Shown: positions 28,467 to 36,533, counted from the first letter of the stretch. The stretch is 64,000 nt of DNA from Bradyrhizobium sp. BR 10289 (GCF_019455385.1 NZ_JACOFR010000005.1:1-64000); one strand, 5' to 3'. A program made the numbers and translations. Notes: a model not told the origin generated them from the sequence alone.

Positions 28467-28676
28467 ATGAGTCGGGAATTCGATGAGCTGTTTAGAACTT
28501 CTCTTCACGAATTGCCGCACTCGGTTGCGCCACAAGAGTTAAGATCGTTTGCGAACGGCTATCGTCCCGATCTCCGATCACTAATTGATGATCCGTGCTT
28601 GATGACGTGGAGCTGCTGCAGTGCACGGGAAGCATCGCTGTCCCATCATGCGTCGCAATATGCACAGAAATCTTGA
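28467..28676 (+). CDS. hypothetical small protein
   Basis: A 69-residue reading frame from ATG 28467 with an acidic helical N-terminus (MSREFDELFRTSLHEL) and a Cys/Ser/His-rich tail. It is AT-richer than its neighbours, with no strong ribosome site or family resemblance. It could be a real small gene or a chance frame in a 340 bp gap. Confidence 0.3.
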   Translation: MSREFDELFRTSLHELPHSVAPQELRSFANGYRPDLRSLIDDPCLMTWSCCSAREASLSHHASQYAQKS

Positions 28677-28745
28677 GACGGGTCGTTCGGAAGTTTGTTA
28701 CGCTGATTCGCGAGGGATGAACTTCACGCGGCAGGAGTGGAGTGC

Positions 28746-28928
28746 ATGAACAGGCTGGTGGAAATTCGCAGTCAGGAATCTCTTTGCCGGGAACGTGCTG
28801 CGCTGGATTCCGAGCGCCGCGTCTTCTGGCTTGCGCAAGCCCAGGAATGGGAGCAGCGCGCACTCGATGAAATTGCCTATCATTTCCGGGAGTGCAACGT
28901 CGCGCAGGCGGAGCTTGCGCGAGGCTGA
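28746..28928 (+). CDS. small charged helical protein
   Basis: A 60-residue protein rich in Glu and Arg, predicted to be a single amphipathic helical hairpin (RSQESLCRERAALDSERRVF and then WEQRALDEIAYHFREC). A good ribosome site, GCAGGAG, lies eight bases before the ATG. Proteins of this style occur in many copies in Bradyrhizobium genomes. Function unknown. Confidence 0.65.
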   Translation: MNRLVEIRSQESLCRERAALDSERRVFWLAQAQEWEQRALDEIAYHFRECNVAQAELARG

Positions 28929-28949
28929 CGTCCGGCGGCGTATCGAGAC

Positions 28950-30329
28950 CTACTGATAAGTCGCCACGATGTCGGATACGGCGCGCTCGAGTTGCTGCGC
29001 GGTAGCACATTGGCGCACGACGCTGCAAAAGGTCGCATAGCGCGGCATCTCGGAATCGCCAAAGCCCCACGCCAGCCGTCCCTCGGGATTGAGCCAGACC
29101 AACCGCTTCGAGCGCTCGGAGATGCGGCGCAAGATGTCGGCGCGCGGATCGAGATTGTTGGTGCGGGCATCACCGAGCACGATCACCGTGGTCTGCGGCG
29201 TCAGCGTACTCATGAAGTCCTTCTCGAAATCGACCAGCGACGAGCCGTAGTCGGACGAGCCGAAGCCGACCTTGGACATGATCTCGGCCATTGCCTCTTC
29301 CGGCGATTTCTTCTCCAGGATCTCGCTGACCTCGATCGTGTGTGAGGAGAAGGCGAAGGAGCGGACGTCGTCGACGACCTCGTGCAGCGAGTGGATCAGG
29401 AGCAGGAAGAAATCCGATACCTGCGCGACCGAACCCGAAACGTCGCAGAGCGCCACGATTTTTGGCCGGTCGCGGTGCTTGCGCTTCCACGCGGTCAGGA
29501 AGGGTACGCCGCCCCAGGCGGCATTGCGGCGGAGCGTGCGGCGGACGTCGAGATGGCCGCGGCGCTGGCGCTTGCGCGGCTTGGAATAGCGCTCGCGCAA
29601 TCGGCGCGCGATCTGGCGGATGAGGGCCCGCATCTCGGCGACCTGACGCCGCTCGATGCGGGCAAGCGGTGCGTTGCGCAGGATCTCGTTGCGTAGGTTT
29701 TCGGCCTCCTCGCGGGCATACAGTGCAAGGCCCTGCGAGACCGTGTCACGAACCATTTCGCGCAAGGCATCGAGGGCGGCGCGGAGGCGCTCGGCGAGTG
29801 CGGGATTGGTTGCGGTCAACTCGTCAAGCTCGTCGCGCAGGCGCTGCAGGCCCATGGCGTCCAGAATGCGGCTGGAGAAGATGCCGCGCTGGGTGGAATA
29901 GCGGATATCGGAGAGCGAAGCTGCACCGGAGGCACTCGCGATTGCGGCTGCGAGCGCATTGCGATCCTGCGACAGCAGCATCTGCGCCAACGGGCCCAAT
30001 TCCTCGGGCGGTTGGCCTTCGCCTGCTTCGCTGGTCGAGCCGGATTGGGAAGACTGATCCGCGCTTTGCGAAGCGTCTTCGTTCCTGCCGGCTTCGGGCT
30101 CGTTCTCGCGTGGCTCGGGCTGACTGAAGAACAGGTCAAAACAATCGCCGAGCGCGAGCTTCTCGTCCTGAGACTTGGCAAGCGTCAGCAGAAGCGTATC
30201 GCGCAGGATGGTCCGGTTGGAAAAGCCGACCTGCGAAACAGCACGCATCGCATCGATGCTTTCGGCGGGCGAGACGTGGACGCCCACGCCGCGCGCTGCC
30301 CGAAAGAAACGATGGAGGTTCTCGCGCAT
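28950..30329 (-). CDS. CoxE-like VWA-domain protein
   Basis: A 459-residue protein of the CoxE-like VWA group. The N-terminal half is helical with an acidic, Ser/Gln-rich linker at about residues 72-110. A basic segment (KPRKRQRRGHLDVRRTLRR) then precedes the VWA domain from about 285, whose MIDAS motif is CDVSGSVAQ. CoxE-type proteins work with a MoxR ATPase in maturation of metal-containing enzymes such as CO dehydrogenase. The MoxR gene lies 6 nt upstream, so the two form a chaperone pair. The client is unknown; the molybdenum xanthine dehydrogenase or SoxC elsewhere in the window are only possibilities. Confidence 0.88.
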   Translation of the reverse strand: MRENLHRFFRAARGVGVHVSPAESIDAMRAVSQVGFSNRTILRDTLLLTLAKSQDEKLALGDCFDLFFSQPEPRENEPEAGRNEDASQSADQSSQSGSTSEAGEGQPPEELGPLAQMLLSQDRNALAAAIASASGAASLSDIRYSTQRGIFSSRILDAMGLQRLRDELDELTATNPALAERLRAALDALREMVRDTVSQGLALYAREEAENLRNEILRNAPLARIERRQVAEMRALIRQIARRLRERYSKPRKRQRRGHLDVRRTLRRNAAWGGVPFLTAWKRKHRDRPKIVALCDVSGSVAQVSDFFLLLIHSLHEVVDDVRSFAFSSHTIEVSEILEKKSPEEAMAEIMSKVGFGSSDYGSSLVDFEKDFMSTLTPQTTVIVLGDARTNNLDPRADILRRISERSKRLVWLNPEGRLAWGFGDSEMPRYATFCSVVRQCATAQQLERAVSDIVATYQ

Positions 30330-30335
30330 CGGGCG

Positions 30336-31283
30336 TCAACCGAAGACGTTGGATCGTGCCGCCTTGGCAATGAAGGTCGTGATTTGTGGAGCCGCAGCCT
30401 CGATGTCAGCTTCGTATTTCAGGAGCACGTTGAGCGTGTCCTTGACGATGTCCGTATCGAGCTCGGCGGCCTGGAGCAGCACCAGCACGCGCGCCCAGTC
30501 GATGGTCTCGCTGACCGAGGGCAGCTTCTTCAGGTCCAGCGAGCGGATCTCGTGGATGAAGCCGACCATCTGCCGGCGCAGCGTCTGAGAGATGCCGGGC
30601 ACACGGCTCTCGACGATACGCTCCTCGAGACGCTGCTCGGGGAAGCCGATGTGCAGATGCAGGCAGCGGCGCTTCAGGGCGTCGCCGAGGTCGCGTTCGC
30701 TGTTGGAGGTGAGGATCACAGTCGGCGGCGTGATCGCCGAAACGGTGCCGAGCTCGGGGATCGTGACCTGGAAGTCCGAGAGGATTTCCAGCAGCAGCGA
30801 TTCGAATTCGGCGTCCGACTTGTCGATCTCGTCGATCAGCAGCACGCAGCCGCCGGGTTGCTCCAGCGCCTGAAGCAGGGGGCGTGGCTCGACGAATTCC
30901 TTGGAGAAGAACACGTCGCCGAAATCGTGGAGCTGGTCGAGCGCGGCATGCAATGTCTGTGCGCCGCCCAAGACTTCGCCGAGCTTGTCCTTCAGAATCT
31001 GGGTGTAGAGAAGTTGCTTGGCGTATTTCCACTCATAGAGTGCCTTGGCCTCGTCGAGGCCTTCGTAGCACTGCAAGCGGATCATCTTCTTGCCGCGCCA
31101 GGCGGCGATCGCCTTGGCAAGCTCGGTCTTGCCGACGCCCGCGGGGCCCTCGACCAGGATCGGCTTTTCGATCTGTTGTGACAAAAAGACGGCGGTCGCG
31201 ATCTGCCGGCTCGCGATGTAGCCCTGCGCGGCAAGGCCGCTCTCCACTGCCTCGATCGCTGTCGAGGGCTTCTGTTCAGCCAC
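30336..31283 (-). CDS. MoxR-family AAA+ ATPase (CoxD-like)
   Basis: A 315-residue AAA+ ATPase with Walker A GPAGVGKTELAK, Walker B CVLLIDEIDKSD, and sensor-1 like TSNSERDLGDALKRRC. It belongs with CoxD/MoxR chaperones that remodel metalloenzymes with a VWA partner, here the gene directly downstream. The start is taken as GTG 31283, because GGGAGCG lies just upstream and VAEQKPSTAIEAVESG aligns with a typical N-terminus. An in-frame ATG at 31364 would add 27 residues of unlikely sequence. Confidence 0.88.
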   Translation of the reverse strand: MAEQKPSTAIEAVESGLAAQGYIASRQIATAVFLSQQIEKPILVEGPAGVGKTELAKAIAAWRGKKMIRLQCYEGLDEAKALYEWKYAKQLLYTQILKDKLGEVLGGAQTLHAALDQLHDFGDVFFSKEFVEPRPLLQALEQPGGCVLLIDEIDKSDAEFESLLLEILSDFQVTIPELGTVSAITPPTVILTSNSERDLGDALKRRCLHLHIGFPEQRLEERIVESRVPGISQTLRRQMVGFIHEIRSLDLKKLPSVSETIDWARVLVLLQAAELDTDIVKDTLNVLLKYEADIEAAAPQITTFIAKAARSNVFG

Positions 31284-31430
31284 GAATTGGCGCTCCCAAA
31301 GGTCTTGCTTGAGCCTTGTTCTGCCTGCGTTCCCAGCAAAGAACAAGCCTCGTTTGGGAGACATCTGACCCGCGTGAGGGGCGTTTTTTCCGCTGAACGC
31401 AAATAGTTAAGCGGTGCGCCGATCGCGCGA

Positions 31431-31631
31431 TCAGTGCCGCAGCAGCTCCGGCTTCCGGATGGTCTGCCGGACTTCGGCGCCGCAATCGGCGCATTCATAG
31501 ACGAAGTCGATCTTGGCAAGGCTCCAATGTGGCTCGACCTCGCGCACATACATCGGCAGGAATCCCATGCATGTCGGGCAAATCACAGGCGCGATTTCGA
31601 TATCCTGATGATGCTGTACATAAGCTGGCAT
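31431..31631 (-). CDS. small zinc-ribbon protein
   Basis: A 66-residue protein with CPTC near residue 18 and CADC near residue 47, spaced like a zinc ribbon, and a conserved-looking VEPHWSLAKIDFVYEC stretch between them. AAGGAGAG precedes the ATG at 31631. It probably binds zinc and acts in nucleic-acid or protein contacts; no specific function can be named. Confidence 0.7.
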   Translation of the reverse strand: MPAYVQHHQDIEIAPVICPTCMGFLPMYVREVEPHWSLAKIDFVYECADCGAEVRQTIRKPELLRH

Positions 31632-31858
31632 CTCGGCTCTCCTTCGCAGGCGACCACCAAACCCCGGGCAAAGGCTACTGCCGGTCGCGTCGCGGTTGTC
31701 ATCAACTCTTTCGAACAGAGGCGGAACGGCGGGCGTTTGTCGTTCGCTGTGACATTCTTGTTACGTCTTCTATACTGTAACGGGCGGACCAAATGCCTAT
31801 TTCTCTGGCCGATCCGCTTTCCACGGACCTTCACTGCAACGATAAGGGAGCAACGCCC

Positions 31859-32833
31859 ATGACGCACGCCATTCGCTTTCACAAGACCGGCGGTCCTGAA
31901 GTCCTCGTCTGGGAGGAGGTCAATGTCGGCAAGCCTGGACCCGGCGAAGCGCGCATTCGCCACACCGCCGTCGGTCTCAACTTCGTCGATATCTACAATC
32001 GTTCGGGCGTGTATCCGGTGCAATTGCCGAGTGGTCTTGGGAGTGAGGGGGCGGGTGTTGTCGAGGAAGTCGGGCCCGGTGTCACCGATCTGAAGGCTGG
32101 AGATCGCGTCGCCTATGGTGCTTCGCCGCTCGGTGCCTATTCCGAGGCGCGGCTGATCCCCGCCGACCGTTTGTTGAAGCTGCCCGACGGTGTCGACGAC
32201 AAGACCGCAGCGGCGATGATGCTGAAGGGGCTCACCACGCAGTATCTGATCCGGCAGACCTATCGCGTGAAGGCCGGCGATACCATCCTGCTCCATGCCG
32301 CCGCCGGGGGGGTCGGTCTGATCCTGAGCCAATGGGCAAAACATCTCGGCGCGACCGTCATCGGCACCGTCAGCAGCGACGAGAAGGCGCAGCTCGCCAA
32401 GGCGCATGGCTGCGATCACGTCATCATCTACACGCGCGAGGATTTCGTGAAGCGCGTGGACGAGATCACGGGCGGCAAGAAAGTGCCCGTGGTTTACGAC
32501 TCCGTCGGCAAGGATACGTTTCTGAAATCACTGGACTGCCTCGCGCCGCTAGGAGTTGCCGCGCTGTTCGGTGCTTCCTCAGGTGCGGTTGAGCCGCTCA
32601 ATCTTGGCCTGCTCGCGCAGAAGGGCTCGCTCTACGTCACTCGTCCGACGCTCTTCACCTACGCCGCAAAGCGGGATGCCCTGGTCGCGATGGCGAACGA
32701 GTTGTTCGACGTCGTCAAATCCGGCGCCGTCAAGATCGAAGTGCACCAGACCTATCCGCTGAAGGATGCGGCCAAGGCGCATGCCGATCTCGCCGCGCGC
32801 AAGACAACCGGATCGACCGTTCTCACGGTGTGA
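31859..32833 (+). CDS. qorA: NADPH:quinone oxidoreductase (zeta-crystallin type)
   Basis: A 324-residue medium-chain dehydrogenase/reductase without structural zinc. Family marks include NFVDIYNRSGVYPVQLPSGL, GSEGAGVVEEVGPGV, and the NADPH-binding AAAGGVGLILSQWAKHLGA. It reduces quinones by one electron using NADPH in the cytoplasm. The ATG at 31859 follows AAGGGAG; a longer frame from 31793 is upstream leader. It stands alone between two minus-strand genes. Confidence 0.92.
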   Translation: MTHAIRFHKTGGPEVLVWEEVNVGKPGPGEARIRHTAVGLNFVDIYNRSGVYPVQLPSGLGSEGAGVVEEVGPGVTDLKAGDRVAYGASPLGAYSEARLIPADRLLKLPDGVDDKTAAAMMLKGLTTQYLIRQTYRVKAGDTILLHAAAGGVGLILSQWAKHLGATVIGTVSSDEKAQLAKAHGCDHVIIYTREDFVKRVDEITGGKKVPVVYDSVGKDTFLKSLDCLAPLGVAALFGASSGAVEPLNLGLLAQKGSLYVTRPTLFTYAAKRDALVAMANELFDVVKSGAVKIEVHQTYPLKDAAKAHADLAARKTTGSTVLTV

Positions 32834-32875
32834 TCGCGTGCTGGAGGGTGGCGCAGGTCGCTTGTTAAGCCTGCG

Positions 32876-33151
32876 TCACGTCCTCTCGTGCTTGCGCAGG
32901 TCGCGGGCGTGATCCAGGCGGAGCGCCTGGAGGTCGACGTCCTCAGGCGGGACATGGGGGAGGGCGGCTTCGGTCAGGATCGCCTCGGTGACATCCTCGA
33001 CCGAATTCTCCGCGATCTCGTGGATGAATGAGATGTTCTGGTATTCGCCTGAAGCGATGCGCGAAACGACTTCGCGCCTGGTGATCTCGGGGTCCACGAC
33101 TGCCTCGCGGCCGCGCCGCCCATAGTCGATCATCACGACGAAATACTGCAT
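32876..33151 (-). CDS. small protein in the S24-repressor regulon, unknown function
   Basis: A 91-residue acidic protein (MQYFVVMIDYGRRGREAVVD at the N-terminus, helical C-terminal part). No domain recognised. Its promoter, as read from the sequence, is TTGACT-17-AATACT with a perfect TTCCG-N5-CGGAA palindrome inside the spacer, and a second copy upstream. It is therefore a likely target of the repressor gene next door at 33247. The product could be an effector or a host-interaction factor of that module. Confidence 0.65.
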   Translation of the reverse strand: MQYFVVMIDYGRRGREAVVDPEITRREVVSRIASGEYQNISFIHEIAENSVEDVTEAILTEAALPHVPPEDVDLQALRLDHARDLRKHERT

Positions 33152-33188
33152 GAAACGATCCTGCCGCGCCCCACGGGGAGCGCGGCAG

Positions 33189-33239
33189 AGTATTTCCGAA
33201 AAACGGAATCAAGTCAAGCTGTATTTCCAAAAATCGGAA
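33189..33239 (-). promoter_or_regulatory. promoter with two repressor-type palindromes
   Basis: Site 1 (33194-33208) is TTCCGAAAAACGGAA, a perfect TTCCG-N5-CGGAA palindrome. Site 2 (33225-33239) is TTCCAAAAATCGGAA with one mismatch. The centres are 31 bp apart, about three helical turns. On the minus strand a promoter TTGACT (33217-33212) to AATACT (33194-33189) has site 1 in its spacer. This fits repression of the 32876 gene by the adjacent S24 regulator. Confidence 0.7.
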
Positions 33240-33246
33240 ATCGGCC

Positions 33247-33855
33247 TCATTTGCCCTTCTTGCGGGGGCGGGCCGACTTGGCGCGCAGCCGCTCGAGCTG
33301 TCCCTTGGGCATCGACAGGCAGATCTCGCCGACCCATTCGAGCTTCACGCCGACGATCGGCTTGGCATTGAAGCTGGTCAGGTTGACGACGGAGGGTGAC
33401 TTGCCCCGCTCGATGGTCTTTAGATAGCGCTCACCGGTCTTGAGCCGGACGACCGCCTCTTCGCCGTAGAAGCTCGACAACGGATGGCGCTGGTCCTTGT
33501 AGACCACGATCACGTCGCCGCTCTCGTATTTGGGCATCATCGAATCGCCCACGATCTCGAAGGCGATCGTTTCCTCCATGATCGGGAAGGGCAGTGCGAT
33601 GTCGCCGAGGCCTTCCGGGGGAACCTGCTCATAGTCCGGCTCGATGACGGCGCCGGCGCCGACGCGGCCCATGATCGGCGCGAGATTGAGCTCGAGATAT
33701 TCCATGATCGGAATGATTTCGGAGGCCTTCACCAAGCGCTCGCCGCCGAGGATCTCGGACACCGCGCCCGGCCGCACGCCCATCGCCGCCGCAAGGCCGC
33801 CTTTGCTCTTGCCTGTCTTCTCCAGGCCCCGCTCGATCATCGCAACGTCCAACAT
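33247..33855 (-). CDS. LexA/CI-like S24-family transcriptional repressor
   Basis: A 202-residue protein with an N-terminal helix-turn-helix (KGGLAAAMGVRPGAVSEILG, residues 19-38) and a C-terminal S24 peptidase-like domain. The Ser-Lys dyad is Ser105 in IVGDSMMPKY and Lys146 in RYLKTI. The linker VGAGAV contains an Ala67-Gly68 pair that matches the self-cleavage site of LexA and phage CI repressors. It likely binds the palindromes on both sides of its own gene and is inactivated by RecA-assisted cleavage; both are inference. Phage origin is plausible but no integrase or structural gene is nearby. Confidence 0.88.
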   Translation of the reverse strand: MLDVAMIERGLEKTGKSKGGLAAAMGVRPGAVSEILGGERLVKASEIIPIMEYLELNLAPIMGRVGAGAVIEPDYEQVPPEGLGDIALPFPIMEETIAFEIVGDSMMPKYESGDVIVVYKDQRHPLSSFYGEEAVVRLKTGERYLKTIERGKSPSVVNLTSFNAKPIVGVKLEWVGEICLSMPKGQLERLRAKSARPRKKGK

Positions 33856-33889
33856 GGTGATTCCCTCGATTGCCCATCGACTGCAACCC

Positions 33890-33969
33890 TTTTAGTCCGA
33901 AATTCGGAATTAATGCAATTATGAATATCAGAAATATAGCTTGACACTTTCTTCGGAATACCGGAATGT
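33890..33969. promoter_or_regulatory. divergent promoters with two further repressor-type palindromes
   Basis: Site 3 (33895-33909) is GTCCGAAATTCGGAA; it sits within a leftward promoter candidate (TTGCAT at 33918-33913, weak -10 near 33892) for the repressor gene. Site 4 (33952-33966) is TTCGGAATACCGGAA, just after a rightward TTGACA (33941-33946) leading to the GcrA-family gene. Both resemble the sites at 33194 and 33225, so the repressor likely controls itself and both flanking transcripts. Confidence 0.65.
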
Positions 33970-34023
33970 GCATCTCGCTCCCCGATCGTGCGATCGGAAG
34001 GAGGCGCATCACAGGATAGCAGC

Positions 34024-34551
34024 ATGGAACCGGGCCATTGGCCGTCGGAGCATTCCGACGTGCTTCGCGACTATTTTCTCAAAGGCATGTCTTATGCGGA
34101 AATCGGGCAGGAGATTAATGCAAGGTTCGGAACGGCTTATACGCGGAGCGCAATTGTCGGCCGGGTCAGGCGGCTTGGGCTCATTGCACCGCCGCGGATA
34201 ACGAGCCCGTCGATCGCGCCATCATTGCCCGGTGAGGCAGTCCCGCCGTCGCGGGGGCGGTTGGCGTGCCTGGACGTGCCGCCGCGGTCCGCGATGAAGC
34301 CTGTCGCGCCGGTCGAGTTGCGCTGTGTCGGCGTCCAGCCACGTCTGGTGGCGCTGGATCAGCTCGATTGCGAGGACTGCCGTTATCCCTATGGCGGCGA
34401 CAAGGACGGAGAGGAGATCACCTTCTGCGGTCATCCGCGCCAGCCGGGCTCGAGCTATTGCGCGCCGCATGCCCGCCTGACGCGGCGGTCCGGAGCTGCG
34501 CCTGGCCGCGTCGCCGGTCCCGTCGTGCTGCGGCTGGTCTCCGCCGCCTGA
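34024..34551 (+). CDS. GcrA-family cell-cycle regulator paralogue
   Basis: A 175-residue protein with the two-part GcrA layout. The N-terminal helix-turn-helix (residues 8-50) shows DYFLKGMSYAEIGQEINARF and SAIVGRVRRLGL. A Pro-rich linker leads to a C-terminal cysteine/histidine motif DCEDCRYPYG, FCGHPRQPGSSYCAPHARL. GcrA partners with sigma-70 at methylated promoters in Caulobacter; this divergent copy in a repressor-controlled module may redirect that system. Start at ATG 34024 with AGGA upstream; a GTG at 33988 is possible. The next gene begins 45 nt downstream. Confidence 0.8.
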   Translation: MEPGHWPSEHSDVLRDYFLKGMSYAEIGQEINARFGTAYTRSAIVGRVRRLGLIAPPRITSPSIAPSLPGEAVPPSRGRLACLDVPPRSAMKPVAPVELRCVGVQPRLVALDQLDCEDCRYPYGGDKDGEEITFCGHPRQPGSSYCAPHARLTRRSGAAPGRVAGPVVLRLVSAA

Positions 34552-34596
34552 AGCGGCGGCTGCCGTTCAACTGTCAGCTTTGCAAGGAGTACCAGA

Positions 34597-35172
34597 GTGG
34601 CACGCGCCGGACGCAACAAATCCTACAAATTGACTGGCATTTATGACCGCCGCTCACGCGAGGCGCCGTTCAATGCCGAACTGGCGGAGGTCGAGGTCGA
34701 CAATCCGCTTGCGCTCGATCCCGGCGAGAAGATCGTGGTCGTCCGGTCGGTTCGTGGCGACCCGCTCGGGCGGCTGCACGCGCATCACCAGATCGACGAG
34801 GCGCAATATCGCGGCGGACGCGCCTTCCAGAACGATTGGGAGCGGGCTGAGCGGGGCCCCCAGGCGGTCGATACGACGCGCGAATATGTTGACGGTGCAG
34901 GCACGCGCGAGCCTGTCACCGAGAGCCAGCGACAGGCAGTACTGCGGCTGAATCGCATCGAGCGCGAACTCGGCACTGATGGATCGGCGCTTGTGTACGA
35001 CGTGCTGGTGCTGGGCCTGACCATGGATCAGATCGGGGAGCGCCGGGGCGTCCGGACGCAGCGCTGGACCGACTATTTCGCGCGGCGTTTCCGCGAATGC
35101 CTGGACCGGCTGGCGCTAATCTACGGCTTTGCGACGGAAACGGAGACAAAACGTGCAAGCCAGCGCAGATGA
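34597..35172 (+). CDS. helical DNA-binding-like protein in the repressor module
   Basis: A 191-residue basic protein starting with GTG after AAGGAG. Residues 1-90 are Arg-rich with no known fold. Residues about 110-180 (RQAVLRLNRIERELGTDG, VYDVLVLGLTMDQIGERRG, ARRFRECLDRLALIYG) look like a helical repeat resembling the DUF6456-type C-terminus found in alphaproteobacterial regulators. It is probably co-transcribed with the GcrA-like gene. A regulator of late genes is conceivable, but no target is visible. Confidence 0.6.
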   Translation: MARAGRNKSYKLTGIYDRRSREAPFNAELAEVEVDNPLALDPGEKIVVVRSVRGDPLGRLHAHHQIDEAQYRGGRAFQNDWERAERGPQAVDTTREYVDGAGTREPVTESQRQAVLRLNRIERELGTDGSALVYDVLVLGLTMDQIGERRGVRTQRWTDYFARRFRECLDRLALIYGFATETETKRASQRR

Positions 35173-35217
35173 TTGCGGCGCGCCTGCGGCCTCGCCGCGG
35201 GCGCGCCGGCTTGCTGC

Positions 35218-35574
35218 TCAGGGATGGGGTACGATCTGGTACGGCGTCGTGTAGGGCTCGACGCGAAGCGAGGCGTTGGCCAGGAGGCCGATCTTAGCGG
35301 TCGGCGCCTGCTGCAATTCGCCGTTGGGCCCGCGGTGCACGTTGTATTGCCAGACGGTGAGATCGCCCTTCTGCGCCAGCGCGTGTGCCACCGCGCTGGC
35401 ATCGTTGCCGCCGAGCGCCTGAAGCTCGTCCGCCGACAAACCCACGACGATTTCGTCCTTGATGGTGACGATCTTGAACAGGTTCATCTTGGTCTCCTGC
35501 GCCCATGCGCCTTGTATCGAGAGGGTGAGAAGCGCAACCGCGGCGCCCTTGATGAGATCGCAGCGAGAAAGCAT
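35218..35574 (-). CDS. small secreted protein of unknown function
   Basis: A 118-residue protein with a signal peptide (IKGAAVALLTLSIQGAWA, cleaved before QETK). The mature region (KDEIVVGLSADELQALGGND, GDLTVWQYNVHRGPNGELQQ) is a compact mixed alpha/beta chain without cysteines. Other small rhizobial proteins share this DLTVWQYNV-like stretch in my recollection. Periplasmic location is inferred. It converges with the 34597 gene. Confidence 0.65.
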   Translation of the reverse strand: MLSRCDLIKGAAVALLTLSIQGAWAQETKMNLFKIVTIKDEIVVGLSADELQALGGNDASAVAHALAQKGDLTVWQYNVHRGPNGELQQAPTAKIGLLANASLRVEPYTTPYQIVPHP

Positions 35575-35617
35575 GCCGTCGTCCTTTGGTGCTGACGCGC
35601 GCCCGAATCGGTTTTAA

Positions 35618-35818
35618 GTCATCAGCCATGGCGCCCGTGATCTGCGTGGCCGTTTCGCAACCGCTTGGTCGTCCTATCCTGAACGTGGGTTCATGGACGG
35701 AAACATATCGGGCGCGATGAACCTTGATGCGAAGGGGCAAATCGACATTCATTTCGTCGACGATACAACCGCTGAGATCGGACTCAACAATTACGTGTAT
35801 ATCCTCAGGAAGCGCTAA
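35618..35818 (+). pseudogene. C-terminal remnant of a protein gene
   Basis: The open frame after the stop at 35615-35617 reads like real protein (ARDLRGRFATAWSSYPERGF, then GQIDIHFVDDTTAEIGLNNY and VYILRKR) to a TAA at 35816-35818. It has no start codon before an internal ATG at 35693 and no ribosome site. The most economical reading is a gene that lost its 5' part. A 41-residue peptide from 35693 is the alternative. Confidence 0.35.
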
Positions 35819-36208
35819 GGCGGTGTCCGCTAACCTCTGTTCAGTTGGAAACAGGACGAAACGCCAAGCCGGTTGACAGCGATAGCGGCTGCGTGCGTGA
35901 TGGATGCTGCTTCTTGACGCAGGCCGGTGACGGCGGTCCATATTCCTGTTATCCGGAATTGCCGTGCTGCGATGCAGACGAAGCATCGCTCAGCCGGTGG
36001 TTGGGCTTGCCGGAGGGGTTGTTCCTTGTCATAATTACAACCTGTTCGGTTGAGCCCGAACGCTTCGGATGTGTTGTCCGGAGTGCCAACCCGCCGGGGC
36101 CATCCGGCCGAGAGTTCGTCCGGGCCATGGGGTCCGGTTGTGGCGTTTGGCTCTCGCGTGGGACCTCGATGCCGGATCAGGAAGGCCGATGCTTGTCATA
36201 GGTGCGAG
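35819..36208. other. 390 bp region with no convincing gene
   Basis: A 118-codon frame crosses this region but is Gly/Cys-rich, with no ribosome site or domain. AT-richer DNA near 36020-36050 (TTGTCATAATTACAACC) may hold the promoter of the small gene at 36209. Confidence 0.35.
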
Positions 36209-36394
36209 ATGAAGAACCTCAATTTCGCGGCTGAACTGCACCTCAAGCTTGGCGCACCTGCGAGCGGCACTGTCGAGAGCCTGCGTCTGCTCCGCGCTTT
36301 TTTGAAGCTCGCGCCGCGACAGCGTTTTGAGGTCATCAAGCTCGTCGAAGACCTCGCGACCGAAGAAGCCCTTCCCGAACACCCCCTGTCCTGA
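36209..36394 (+). CDS. small helical protein of unknown function
   Basis: A 61-residue protein (MKNLNFAAELHLKLGAPASG, then RLLRAFLKLAPRQRFEVIKL) predicted as two helices with a short acidic tail. The leucine-rich amphipathic pattern and its compactness suggest a real gene despite a weak ribosome site. I associate this style with small conserved Bradyrhizobium proteins. No function can be given. Confidence 0.6.
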   Translation: MKNLNFAAELHLKLGAPASGTVESLRLLRAFLKLAPRQRFEVIKLVEDLATEEALPEHPLS

Positions 36395-36533
36395 GCCAGG
36401 CCGCGCGTCTGAGGCCGTTTCCTCCGTTTTCCTGCCCAAGCCGGACTGCCGGGGACGTTTCCCCCGGCGCTCGCCGCTGGAAGGCGGTCCGGCAAGTGTG
36501 GTATTCAGCTAAGAAAAAGGGAGGAGTGCGACC

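Noticed and set aside
35845..36201. A 118-codon frame before the small gene at 36209
   Set aside because: Cys/Gly-rich composition, no ribosome site, no conserved-looking segments; treated as non-coding.
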